This document shows positions 44,500 through 53,204 of a stretch of 64,000 nt of DNA, piece after piece (within the stretch, counting starts at the first letter, position 1; each line of letters opens with the position of its first letter). The notes under the pieces are model-generated. The model did no database searches and was not told where the DNA came from. It saw only the letters and a program-made list of their open reading frames with translations. The stretch covers positions 558,001-622,000 of the forward strand of contig NZ_JAGSYG010000004.1 of assembly GCF_025685655.1 (NCBI RefSeq). The letters are read 5' to 3'. The DNA comes from Acidicapsa ligni. GTDB lineage: Bacteria; Acidobacteriota; Terriglobia; Terriglobales; Acidobacteriaceae. Both the position numbers and the translations under genes were made by a program.

Positions 44500-44911
44500 C
44501 AGTCCACCCCTCCGTCTCATTCAAGATTGAACCGTGACAATCCCGATACGCAGCAGTGACCGATAGGCATGCCGAAAGGGCAACCAAAAGACATTTATAG
44601 GAGCAAATCAAAACAGGAATGGGGGAGTTCACTGTTAATGCCTCATGTGCGCCTAGGCTAGCACGTCATGCCCTCTGGGCAGATAGCTTATTTGGGGCCA
44701 CACACCTTTCACAGTTTCTCATGTCGCCACTCCCGATTCATTTGCGGGGTGAGCAACCTTGAGCAGCGGCCTTTAGAAAAGCTTTCTAAGCTTACATATT
44801 GTCGTGAGGACAAAAGGAAAACTGGACATTCACAACTGCTGATCGGTATGCATCGCTTACCAGAAATCCAGCTCTCAGATTCTCGCAACCCAAAGAAAGG
44901 AAAGAACGCTC
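44500..44911. other. Intergenic stretch between bcsAB and the DUF3309 gene
   Basis: This 412-base divergent region should hold both promoters. A 102-codon frame overlaps it and the DUF3309 gene but has no supporting start or domain. A local palindrome AGAAAAGCTTTCT lies near 44776. I see no RNA gene. Confidence 0.4.
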
Positions 44912-45064
44912 ATGTTGATTTTGATCATCGTGTTGATATTGGTTTTAGGCGGCGGCGGTGGGTACTATGGTCATAGCCGTTGGGGATATGGTGGGGGCGC
45001 CGGTATTGGCCTTGGAACCATCCTGCTCATACTCTTGATCGCTTATCTTTTGGGCGCTCTCTAG
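44912..45064 (+). CDS. DUF3309 family membrane miniprotein (50 aa)
   Basis: An ATG preceded by GAAAGGAAAG opens 50 codons: MLILIIVLILVLGGGGGYYG, HSRWGYGGGAGIGLGTILLI, LLIAYLLGAL. Two hydrophobic helices flank a glycine-rich turn with a WGYGGG core, the DUF3309 pattern. It should be an inner-membrane miniprotein. The function is unknown; relatives are often stress-associated. A long hairpin follows it. Confidence 0.8.
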   Translation: MLILIIVLILVLGGGGGYYGHSRWGYGGGAGIGLGTILLILLIAYLLGAL

Positions 45065-45100
45065 GGTTAGCTTCTCCCTCTTCTACCCAACCTTTCTTCT

Positions 45101-45165
45101 ACCAACAAAGAACAGCCGGTTCGAAACCAAATGCTTTGGTTTCGAACCGGCTGTTCTTCGTTGGT
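45101..45165. terminator. 31-bp hairpin between convergent genes
   Basis: Left arm 45101-45131 and right arm 45135-45165 are complementary over 31 bases with a single G-U-tolerant mismatch and a 3-base loop TGC. The arms include the core AACAGCCGGTTCGAAACC. It lies between the DUF3309 stop and the end of the convergent lipoprotein gene, so it probably terminates both transcripts. There is no clear T-run. Confidence 0.75.
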
Positions 45166-45176
45166 ATGCTGCGTAG

Positions 45177-46769
45177 CTAAGGACGAGGATCGGGACGCTG
45201 CTCTTGCTTGGGCCTCGGCTGTGGGCGAACCGCAGGTTTGGCAGGCTGTGGCTTCGGAGCAGGCTTCGCCGCAGGACGTGCTTGTTGCCTCGGCTGCGAA
45301 GCCGGTTGTTGTTGCGTAGGCCTCTGCTGCGCAGGCCGTTGAACCTGTGGCCGCTGCGGCTGAGTCTTTGCTGGCTGTGTGGGACGCTGCGTATTGGGTT
45401 GGCGTGGATTTGGCGTCGGTTTGGTTTGAGGCGTCGGTCGTTGTGCAGGTTGATTCGGCCTTTGCTGCGGACGATTTGCCTGCGGAGTGCCCGGTCTCGC
45501 TTGTGGACGGCCAGGTTGATTTGTCGGCTTGGTTTCTTGAGGTCTGTTCGGTTGCGGCCTGTTTGCCTGCGGTCTGGTATCTTGCGGTCTGGTCGCTTGC
45601 TGCCCAGGACGATTCACCTGATTTGGCGGGTTCGCCGGCCGATTCGCCTGCTGTCCCGGACGCGCATCCTGCTTGGCAAATCTCTGTCCAGTAGCTTGAA
45701 TAGACGAACGCACTGCCGCCTGCGAAGGAGCCTTGATATTGCGATCTGCAGTCAGCGGTCGCTGTGCAACTAACGTCGCCGGCCTGCCGCGATTCACCGA
45801 GGCAAATTGAGCGCGGTTCGATGACGCCAGACGTTGCTGCTCCCGTTGCTGCGCCATCGGAGGCACCCTCGGAGCACGCACCGCAGCTATCTCTGCCACC
45901 GTCGGGCGAACCCGCTGGCCACCAGGACCGTTATAGCTAACACGGTTGATAGTCGTGTTGTTGATGATGACATTGCGTTGGTAAACATTCGTTACATGAA
46001 TGTTCGTAATGTTGTTGACCGAGCGATTGTAGTGAAAGGAATTATCCCTCCAGTAGCCACCCTGGTAGCCGCGCCCTGTATAGCCAAAGCCATAAGAGAC
46101 GCCGCCATAAAATCCGATGTAATTACCCCAGTACCCTTGATGGAAGCCGTAACGACCTCCCGTGTATCCCCAATATCCAGGAGTCCACAGAGCTCCGGAG
46201 TAAGGCGGCGTTGTCCACGCGCCGGGAGTCCAGTAGTATCCCTGCGAAGCATAAGCCCAATAACCTGGCGTCCAGAGATATCCATCTCCGGGGCAGGGCG
46301 GTTGTTGATATTCCGGCAGCGGCGGAGGAGGCTGCGGAGCATAGGCAACTGGCTGCGGCTGATCGTCCTGATCGTAATTGCCATTATCCTGGGCGCTATT
46401 GTCCTGAGCGTAGCTGCTGTCGTCATAACCACCACCGGCAGGCTGCTGAACCGCTGGTTGCGGAGCTTGAGAAGCCTGAGGAGCTGCTGCTCGCGATGCT
46501 GAAGCAGTTGGGGCTGGCGCAGCCGCCTGCGGAGCGCTTTGTGTATTCGCTGCCGCCTGTACCACCTGTGTACCATCCGTCACAGGCGCAAGATTCGCAG
46601 ATGCCGGATCATTTGCGTCCGGGGACGCAGCCTGACTATCTGCAGTCTGTGAACTGTCCGCTGTTTGTGTATTGGCTGGTTGTGTTTGATTTCCTTTGCA
46701 ACCTGCTATCGTCAGGAGCGCAATAAGTGCAACCCGAACTCCGGTCTTGGGAAAATTCTCAAAAGCCAT
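45177..46769 (-). CDS. Lipoprotein with YXWGXW-like repeats and a Pro/Arg/Gln-rich tail
   Basis: A 530-residue protein with a lipobox (ALLTIAGCKG, lipidated Cys at 24). A Q/A/S/D-rich spacer follows. The central region (about 150-250) has repeated aromatic-glycine units YLWTPGYWAY, YYWTPGAWTT, ALWTPGYWGYTGG and FHQGYWG, like YXWGXW-repeat proteins. The C-terminal 170 residues are low-complexity Pro, Arg, Gln and Asn (NRPGQQATRPQDTRPQANRP and similar), strongly basic. It is probably anchored to the outer membrane, with the basic tail able to contact peptidoglycan or other polyanions (inference). The repetitive composition gives long spurious frames on the other strand. Confidence 0.72.
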   Translation of the reverse strand: MAFENFPKTGVRVALIALLTIAGCKGNQTQPANTQTADSSQTADSQAASPDANDPASANLAPVTDGTQVVQAAANTQSAPQAAAPAPTASASRAAAPQASQAPQPAVQQPAGGGYDDSSYAQDNSAQDNGNYDQDDQPQPVAYAPQPPPPLPEYQQPPCPGDGYLWTPGYWAYASQGYYWTPGAWTTPPYSGALWTPGYWGYTGGRYGFHQGYWGNYIGFYGGVSYGFGYTGRGYQGGYWRDNSFHYNRSVNNITNIHVTNVYQRNVIINNTTINRVSYNGPGGQRVRPTVAEIAAVRAPRVPPMAQQREQQRLASSNRAQFASVNRGRPATLVAQRPLTADRNIKAPSQAAVRSSIQATGQRFAKQDARPGQQANRPANPPNQVNRPGQQATRPQDTRPQANRPQPNRPQETKPTNQPGRPQARPGTPQANRPQQRPNQPAQRPTPQTKPTPNPRQPNTQRPTQPAKTQPQRPQVQRPAQQRPTQQQPASQPRQQARPAAKPAPKPQPAKPAVRPQPRPKQEQRPDPRP

Positions 46770-46977
46770 ACGAACCCCTTTTCCTTCCTCAACTTACTTG
46801 GGATGGGAAATTGTGTCCGTAGGTTGTTCGCAGAAAGCCCTCGATCTCTCAGGTGAGGCGAAAGATGAGCCACATTGAGGAAAGTAGAACGGTGGGAGAA
46901 CCTGCAAGCCACAATCCCCTGAGAAAAGTACAGTCCCAGCGTCACAAGATAATACTCCGCGACACCGGCTCAAGCAA

Positions 46978-47003
46978 TGTCATTCCCAAAGACAATCTGC
47001 TTC
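46978..47003. repeat. Dispersed-repeat copy 1
   Basis: A 26-base unit beginning TGTCATTCCC and ending AATCTGCTTC. It matches copy 2 at 47054 at 23 of 26 positions. Its centre has lost the perfect hairpin that copy 2 keeps. Confidence 0.5.
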
Positions 47004-47053
47004 TTCTGTCTTAGCTTTTGCCTTGCCTTTGTCGTTGCTCTTGTTTTTCTGTC

Positions 47054-47079
47054 TGTCATTCCCGAAGGGAATCTGCTTC
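47054..47079. repeat. Dispersed-repeat copy 2 with hairpin
   Basis: The same 26-base unit, with ATTCCC-GAA-GGGAAT forming a small perfect hairpin. It lies 57 bases beyond the end of the efflux lipoprotein gene. It may be an intergenic repeat family or act as a terminator. Confidence 0.5.
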
Positions 47080-47135
47080 ACCGTTCTCCACAAAAGGTGT
47101 CCCAAACTGATCCCAACACCCAAAAGTCCCACATC

Positions 47136-48614
47136 CTACAACCCATGCGGCAATTGAGTAGCATCCCAGCCTCCGCCAAGAGCCTTGATCAACAGCACAC
47201 TCGCTTCAAAGCGTCTCCGCGTGATGTCTATATCATTGCGCTCATTCTGCAATAAAGCCGTCTGCCACGTAATCACTTGAAGATAAGTATCGACACCACC
47301 CTCGTATCTCGTGTTGAACAGATCCAGCGATTGTTGCGCAGATGCGGTAGCCGCGCGTTGCTGCCCCGCTTCAATCTCGAGGTTATGGAGCGTGTTCAAA
47401 TTATCTTCAACCTGCTGAAATGCAGTCAGCGTCGTCTGCCTGTAAGTCGCAACAGTGGCATCGTACTGTGCAATAGCGGTATCTGAAGTAGCTCGACGCC
47501 GTCCATGATCAAAGAGTGTCTGCGTCAACGTAGGGCCAACCGCGAACATGCGGCTAGGCCAGTCAAACCAGTTCAACGCGGATGTGCCCAGGAATCCAGC
47601 CGTTGCCGAGAGCGAAAGCGTCGGATAAAACGCGGTATCCGCAATCCCTATTTGCTCATTGGCAGCAGCCATGCGCCGTTCATCGCCCGCGATATCCGGC
47701 CGCCGCTCCAGCAACTGCGAAGGCAGCGCTCCAGGAATAGCCGGTATCGCCGGTGCGTTAACCGTGACAGGGCTTGGCGGTAACGTAAAGTTCGCAGGAG
47801 CCTTGCCTACCAGCACCGCGATGGCATGTTCAAACTGCGCGCGCTGAATGTCCACGTCCGTCGCTTGTACCTGCGCAGTCTGCAACTGGGTCCGTGCCTG
47901 CGCCACATCCGATAGAGGAGAAGCGCCGCCATCATATCGATCCTGTGTCAGTTGCAACGCACTTTCAAACGCTCCCACTGTGTCGTTCAACAGCTTGCGC
48001 TGCGCATCGGCCGAGCGCAGGTTAAAGTAATCGACTGCCAATTCCGCGTGCAATGAGAGTCGGGCAGTTTCAAGATCTGCCGCCGAGGCCTGCGCCTGTT
48101 CCTTGGCTTGTGTCACAGTGCGCCGCACACGTCCCCATAGATCGATCTCGTAGTTCAGATCGATAGGCAGCGAAAAGTTGCCCTCACCATTGTTCGCAAA
48201 GGATTGATTGAAATAAGGCTCGTTCGCCGAGTCGCGCACAGTGCCTATGCTGGGAGCAGCGCCGATGGTCGGGGCCTCGGAAGCACGGTTGAATTTTATC
48301 TGCGCACGTGCCGCGCGAAAGTTTGCCTCTGCCTGCTTCAACGTCTGGTTAGCCGGTTCGATCTGCGCTTCCAGCGAATTCAACTGGTCATCGTCAAACA
48401 ACGTCCACCAGGTTCCCTTGAGCTGCGCATCTTTTGGCTGTGCCTGCTTCCATCCATCCTCTGACTTGAAGTTGGTAGGCGGTGCTTCCTTGAACTCCGG
48501 AGCCAATGCCGCCGCAGGCCGCGTATAGTCTGGTCCAACGTGGCAACCTGCCACCATCAGGCAAAGCCCGCCCGCAAGCGAAAGAACGACAGAATGCGTC
48601 ATGCCATTCTTCAT
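47136..48614 (-). CDS. RND efflux outer-membrane lipoprotein (NodT/OprM family)
   Basis: A 492-residue protein with a lipobox LCLMVAGCHVGPDYTRP; the CxVGPDY start is typical of NodT-family factors. Two similar helical halves carry the OEP pattern: LNSLEAQIEPANQTLKQAEANFRAARAQI, SLHAELAVDYFNLRSADAQRKLL, AVDYF, then FYPTLSLSATAGFLG, NWFDWPSRMFAVGPTLTQTLFDHGRR and VEDNLNTLHNLEIEAGQQ. It forms the trimeric outer-membrane channel of the pump. Its ATG overlaps the stop of the adaptor gene by four bases (ATGA), so all three pump genes are co-translated. Confidence 0.92.
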   Translation of the reverse strand: MKNGMTHSVVLSLAGGLCLMVAGCHVGPDYTRPAAALAPEFKEAPPTNFKSEDGWKQAQPKDAQLKGTWWTLFDDDQLNSLEAQIEPANQTLKQAEANFRAARAQIKFNRASEAPTIGAAPSIGTVRDSANEPYFNQSFANNGEGNFSLPIDLNYEIDLWGRVRRTVTQAKEQAQASAADLETARLSLHAELAVDYFNLRSADAQRKLLNDTVGAFESALQLTQDRYDGGASPLSDVAQARTQLQTAQVQATDVDIQRAQFEHAIAVLVGKAPANFTLPPSPVTVNAPAIPAIPGALPSQLLERRPDIAGDERRMAAANEQIGIADTAFYPTLSLSATAGFLGTSALNWFDWPSRMFAVGPTLTQTLFDHGRRRATSDTAIAQYDATVATYRQTTLTAFQQVEDNLNTLHNLEIEAGQQRAATASAQQSLDLFNTRYEGGVDTYLQVITWQTALLQNERNDIDITRRRFEASVLLIKALGGGWDATQLPHGL

Positions 48615-49882
48615 GACTTGCCTCGCGTTCCATTCGTCTCGACACGCACTTCCATCCCGGTCGTAAGTGAGTCTGGCGGATCAAGAACAACTTCGTCTCC
48701 AGTGCTGAGCCCGGAGATAATCTCCACCGTTCCACCAAAGTCATGACCGATTGTCACCGGCGTAAGCTGCACATGGCGATCGTGTAAAACACCAACCTGC
48801 ATGCCTTGTGCACGGAACAGCAACGTGTTCGATGGAATCGTCACTGTATGCGTCCCAGCCGGCAATTGGAAGTGCACAAAGACATACGCTCCCGGCCGCA
48901 ATACTCCCTTTGAATTGTCTACATCGACTTCGACATTCAGCGTTCTCGATGAGTGATCGATCGCATTGGCATTGCGCACAATCCTGCCCGTGATCTTCAA
49001 TGTCGGATTGGAGTCCTGAGAAAGAGTTGCAGTATCTCCGTTGTGTATTGAATCGGAGTCAACCTCAGGCACGGCGACATAGACGCGAAGCCTATCCATC
49101 GAAGCAAGATGGAAAAGCTCGCGCGGATTCGTGGAGCCCGAACCGGCATCGATCAGGTCGCCGATATCCGTGTTGCGCGCCGTGATGATTCCATCGAAAG
49201 GAGCGATAATTCGCTCGTAGCTCTGCAACTGCTCAAGCCTGCGCACATTCGCTCTGCTCGCATCTGTCGCCGCCTGCGAGGCAATATAGTTGCTGCGCGT
49301 CTGGTCCGTCTCCTGCTGCGAAACCGCATGCTTGGCTAACAGGTTTTGCCATCGATTACTGGTTACGCCCGCCAGCTCCTGGTTTGCCTGCATCCTTTCA
49401 AGCTCAGCGCGAGACTGCTGCAACTGCTGATCGATCTCAGGTGTCTCAATCTCTGCCAGCAGGTCGCCCTTGTGTACGCGCGCACCGATGTCAAAATACC
49501 ACTTCTTCAAGTAGCCATTTGTGCGTGAATAAATCGGTGTCTCCGTAAAAGCCTGCACGTTGCCGGGAAGCACCAGGTCCTGTGACTCCGAACCCAGTAC
49601 AGGATGCGTCACGTTGACCGCAATCACCGCTGCTTCATTCGTCGCGAGGGTCAGGGTCTTCTCGCTTTTCGAGCGAAGATATAATCCGTATCCAATTGCC
49701 GCCAGAAGCGCGATTGCAAACAGAATACCCAGCATGCGTCCGCCCTTGGAAGTCTCGATCTCAGGCTCCACGTGCGCAACATCGGCGTGCGCTGCCACTA
49801 CATCGTCTTGACCTTGAGCCGCGGGATGTACTTGTGTAGTCATGACTTTCTCCGAATCGTGTTCTTCAATGTTGGATCTCAT
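48611..49882 (-). CDS. RND efflux periplasmic adaptor (membrane fusion protein)
   Basis: A 423-residue protein with one N-terminal membrane helix (MLGILFAIALLAAIGYGLYL, about 50-69). The lipoyl/hairpin region follows: VNVTHPVLGSESQDLVLPGNVQAFTETPIYSRTNGYL and YFDIGARVHKGDLLAEIETPEIDQQLQQSRAELER. The second lipoyl half is IIAPFDGIITARNTDIGDLID. The beta-barrel and membrane-proximal domains have PGAYVFVHFQLP and GLSTGDEVVLDPPDSL. It bridges the permease and the outer-membrane channel. Start and stop overlap both neighbours by four bases. A second Met at residue 14 is an alternative start. Confidence 0.92.
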   Translation of the reverse strand: MRSNIEEHDSEKVMTTQVHPAAQGQDDVVAAHADVAHVEPEIETSKGGRMLGILFAIALLAAIGYGLYLRSKSEKTLTLATNEAAVIAVNVTHPVLGSESQDLVLPGNVQAFTETPIYSRTNGYLKKWYFDIGARVHKGDLLAEIETPEIDQQLQQSRAELERMQANQELAGVTSNRWQNLLAKHAVSQQETDQTRSNYIASQAATDASRANVRRLEQLQSYERIIAPFDGIITARNTDIGDLIDAGSGSTNPRELFHLASMDRLRVYVAVPEVDSDSIHNGDTATLSQDSNPTLKITGRIVRNANAIDHSSRTLNVEVDVDNSKGVLRPGAYVFVHFQLPAGTHTVTIPSNTLLFRAQGMQVGVLHDRHVQLTPVTIGHDFGGTVEIISGLSTGDEVVLDPPDSLTTGMEVRVETNGTRGKS

Positions 49883-52800
49883 GCGTGCGCCTCATTCAAG
49901 CGCTTCTGCTTGCGCGACTCTTCGTTGCGTTTGGCCCCATGGATAAGTGCGAAGACGCTAGGCACAAACACCAGGGTAGCAATCGTTGCGCAAAGCAGAC
50001 CACCGATAACAGCGCGACCGAGCGGAGCATTTTGTTCTCCGCCATCCCCCATCCCAATCGCCATTGGAACCATTCCGATAATCATTGCCAGCGCAGTCAT
50101 CAACACCGGGCGGAAGCGTGTCGCACCCGCTTCAATCGCAGCTTGAATCGCATTGCCATGTTCTTCAAGCCTGATCTTCGCAAAGGAGACAACGAGAATA
50201 CTGTTGGCCGTCGCCACGCCCATACACATGATCGCGCCCATCAACGCAGGCACACTCAGCGTAGTCCTTGTCAGGAAGAGAAACAGCACGATTCCAGCGA
50301 GCGCAGCAGGCAATGCCGTGATGATGATGAACGGATCAACCCAGCTTTGGAAGTTCACGACAATCAACAAATAGACCAGCACGATCGAAAACACCAGGCC
50401 ACCCAACAGCCCGATATACGAACTGTGCATCGTCTCCACTTGCCCCTTCAAGGTGACAAATGATCCACGCGGCAGGGAGCCACGATTGCTATCGAGAATT
50501 TTGTCGATGTCGCGGCTGACAGCACCCAGATCGCGTCCTTGTACGTTGCCGTAAATGTCGACCACGCGCCGGATGTTGAAGTGATTGATCACAGCCATCT
50601 CATGGCCGCGTTGCACTCCCGCAAGATCATTCAAAATCTCCGGAGTCGCCGTCGAAGGAGGCGCTGCCCCGCTCGTAGTGCGGTTAATCGGAATGTTCGC
50701 CAGATCCTGCATCGAGTCCATCTTGTACTGCGGAGTCTGCGCAACAATGTTGTAGTTCACATGGTTCTGCCAGTTAAGGAAGAACATCGGCGTCACCTGG
50801 AAGCTGCCGCTAAGCGTATTCAACACGCTGGTGGCCACATCTCGTTCAGTGTAGCCGCCTTGTGCTGCCTTGGTGCGTTCAACGTCCACCTGTAAGGTCG
50901 GATAGTCAAATGGTTGCTGAATGCGAAGATCGGTCAGTCCAGGAACCTTGCGCAACTCGGCAAGCATGATGTCCGCCCTCGCCTTGCTTGCGCCTACGTC
51001 GTTGCCCTGAATCTGAATATCGATAGGTGCAGGTAATCCGAAGTTGAGGATCTGCGTTGTAATGTCTGCCGGCAGCGTATAGAAGTCCGTGCTCGGGAAC
51101 AAACGCGGCAGGGTTGCTCGCAACGAAGCAACATACTTCGCCGTCGGGTGATGGTTTTCCTTGAGGCTGACCAGGATGTCGCCATCGCTCACGCCAAGAG
51201 TACCATTCGTTAAATGCTGCGTGTTCAAAGTGCTGTACGGCAGCCCGATGTTATCGAGAATATTGTCGATCTCCGCCGCAGGAATCTCCTTGTGAATCTC
51301 ACCCTCAACTAGGTCGAAAAGCTTCGCAGTCTCTTCAATTCTCAACCCGGTAGGCGCACGCACATGCAGGATAAATTGCCCGCTATCCGTGTCTGGAAAA
51401 AAGTCCTCACCTAAAAATGGCACCAGCAAAAATGCCAGCAGGCACACGATCAGGAAAGAGGGAATAAACAGATATCGCCGAGCAACCAGCGACCGCAGCA
51501 GGGAACTGTATCCGAGGCGAATCCGCTCAAAGCCACGTTCAAATCCCTGCTGAAACCGTGCAAAGAACCCGCGTCCCGGAGCGCCGTGTCCATGTACGCG
51601 AAGCAGGTACATCGCCATTGTTGGCACCAGCGTGCGGCTCAAGACATAGCTGGCCAGCATGGCAAAGACAACCGCCTCTGCCAATGGCACAAACAAGTAA
51701 CGCGCCACGCCGCCAAGAAAGAACATAGGCAGAAACACAATACAGATACACAGCGTAGACACCAATGCAGGAACCGAAATCTGCGCAGCTCCTTCGAGAA
51801 TTGCTTCACGCAGTTCAAACCCATCCTCAAGGAATCGTTCGATATTCTCAATCGTGACAGTCGCATCGTCCACGAGAATTCCGACCGCCAGGGCCAGGCC
51901 TCCCAGTGTCATAGTGTTGATCGTCTCGCCCATGAGGCTAAGCAGGATCACCGAACTTAGAATCGACAAGGGAATGGAGATTGCAATAATGATCGTCGAA
52001 CGCCAACTCCCCAGAAACACCAGGATCATGATCGCCGTCAATGCCGCTGCAATAATCGCCTCGCGAATGACGCCCTGCACCGCTGCGCGAACGAACACGC
52101 TCTGATCCGATAGCGGAGACATCTTCAGTTCCGGTGGAACTTCAGTAGCAATGCGCGGCAGCAGCGCGCGAACGCCCTTCACTACATCCAGCGTCGAAGC
52201 ACTACCATTCTTCAGAACAGAGATCAATACACCGCGACGGCCATCCTGCCGCACCACGTTCGTCTGTACCTGAAAACCATCGCTGACGCTTGCGACATCG
52301 CGCAGATAGATCGTGTTGCCATTGACCTGTTTCAGCGGAATGTTAGCCAGCTCTTCAACTGTTCGCGGCGTTCCATTTGTACGAACGTCATACTCATCGC
52401 GATCAATCTTGATCGTGCCTGAAGGCATGACGACATTCTGCGCCGCAACTGCATTCAGCAAATCTCCAGGAGCAACGCCCTTGGACTGCATGGCCGTCTG
52501 GTCCATGTTGATATTGATCTGGCGCTGCTTGCCTCCATAAGGCAGTGGCATCACGGACCCAGGTACAGTAACCAACTCAGTGCGGATGAAGTTCGTCGCA
52601 TAGTCATTTAACTGCGATTCAGATAGACCATGGCCCGAGATTCCTAACTGCAGAATCGGTACGCTCGATACAGAAAAGTTGATGATCTGCGGAGGCAGAA
52701 TACCCGGAGGCAGTTGGCGCAAAAGATATTGGGATGCCGCCGTCACCTGCGCGTTCGCAGTATCCAGCGAGGCTCCTGGCTGCAGGAAGAGCTTCACCAC

Positions 52801-53070
52801 AACCTGGCCGTTATAAGTCGTCGACTCGATGTGCTCAATGTTATCGACCAGCGTCGTCAACGATTTCTCGTACGGACTTGTAAGGCGTCCCTCAAGCTCC
52901 TCCGGGTTCAGGCCCGTATACTGCCAGCCAATCGAGACCACCGGGATATTGATATTGGGAAAGATATCGACTGGTGTACGCAGAATCACGACTGGCGCAG
53001 CTATCAGGATCAGCAGCGCAAGCACGATGAACGTGTAAGGCCGGTTCAGTGCTAATTTAACGATCCACAT
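49879..53070 (-). CDS. RND efflux transporter permease
   Basis: A 1063-residue inner-membrane proton antiporter with the RND layout: TM1 (PYTFIVLALLILIAAPVVIL), a first large periplasmic loop, TM2-6 with the proton-relay pair in GILVDDATVTIENIERFLEDG, a long cytosolic link, TM7, a second periplasmic loop and TM8-12 ending near FVPSVFALIHGAKR. The start VDIFPNINIPVVSIGWQYTGL is typical of multidrug/organic-solvent pumps rather than heavy-metal pumps. Substrates cannot be read from sequence. It is the first gene of permease-adaptor-channel and is divergent from a LysR regulator 134 bases away. Confidence 0.93.
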   Translation of the reverse strand: MWIVKLALNRPYTFIVLALLILIAAPVVILRTPVDIFPNINIPVVSIGWQYTGLNPEELEGRLTSPYEKSLTTLVDNIEHIESTTYNGQVVVKLFLQPGASLDTANAQVTAASQYLLRQLPPGILPPQIINFSVSSVPILQLGISGHGLSESQLNDYATNFIRTELVTVPGSVMPLPYGGKQRQININMDQTAMQSKGVAPGDLLNAVAAQNVVMPSGTIKIDRDEYDVRTNGTPRTVEELANIPLKQVNGNTIYLRDVASVSDGFQVQTNVVRQDGRRGVLISVLKNGSASTLDVVKGVRALLPRIATEVPPELKMSPLSDQSVFVRAAVQGVIREAIIAAALTAIMILVFLGSWRSTIIIAISIPLSILSSVILLSLMGETINTMTLGGLALAVGILVDDATVTIENIERFLEDGFELREAILEGAAQISVPALVSTLCICIVFLPMFFLGGVARYLFVPLAEAVVFAMLASYVLSRTLVPTMAMYLLRVHGHGAPGRGFFARFQQGFERGFERIRLGYSSLLRSLVARRYLFIPSFLIVCLLAFLLVPFLGEDFFPDTDSGQFILHVRAPTGLRIEETAKLFDLVEGEIHKEIPAAEIDNILDNIGLPYSTLNTQHLTNGTLGVSDGDILVSLKENHHPTAKYVASLRATLPRLFPSTDFYTLPADITTQILNFGLPAPIDIQIQGNDVGASKARADIMLAELRKVPGLTDLRIQQPFDYPTLQVDVERTKAAQGGYTERDVATSVLNTLSGSFQVTPMFFLNWQNHVNYNIVAQTPQYKMDSMQDLANIPINRTTSGAAPPSTATPEILNDLAGVQRGHEMAVINHFNIRRVVDIYGNVQGRDLGAVSRDIDKILDSNRGSLPRGSFVTLKGQVETMHSSYIGLLGGLVFSIVLVYLLIVVNFQSWVDPFIIITALPAALAGIVLFLFLTRTTLSVPALMGAIMCMGVATANSILVVSFAKIRLEEHGNAIQAAIEAGATRFRPVLMTALAMIIGMVPMAIGMGDGGEQNAPLGRAVIGGLLCATIATLVFVPSVFALIHGAKRNEESRKQKRLNEAHA

Positions 53071-53178
53071 GCGATTTCTTGCCCCTTCTACGCAGAACGA
53101 CTGGGATGCAGCGCTTGTTCTTCTTCTATTAGATACGCAGGGCTGTCTAAGGTATCACAGTTCTTTCCGTTGGAATAT

Positions 53179-53193
53179 ATCGGTAAAACCGAT
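53179..53193. promoter_or_regulatory. LysR-type binding box between regulator and efflux operon
   Basis: ATCGGTAAAACCGAT is a perfect 6-bp inverted repeat around AAA that fits the T-N11-A pattern of LysR sites (T at 53180, A at 53192). It lies 11 bases before the regulator ATG and about 110 bases before the permease start, suiting autorepression and activation of the operon. Confidence 0.65.
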
Positions 53194-53204
53194 AACATGC
53201 ATGT

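Noticed and set aside
45204..46502. Long plus-strand frames opposite the Pro/Arg/Gln-rich lipoprotein
   Set aside because: Low-complexity Leu/Arg- or Val/Ala-rich translations arise from the repetitive codons of the real gene; no start signal or domain.
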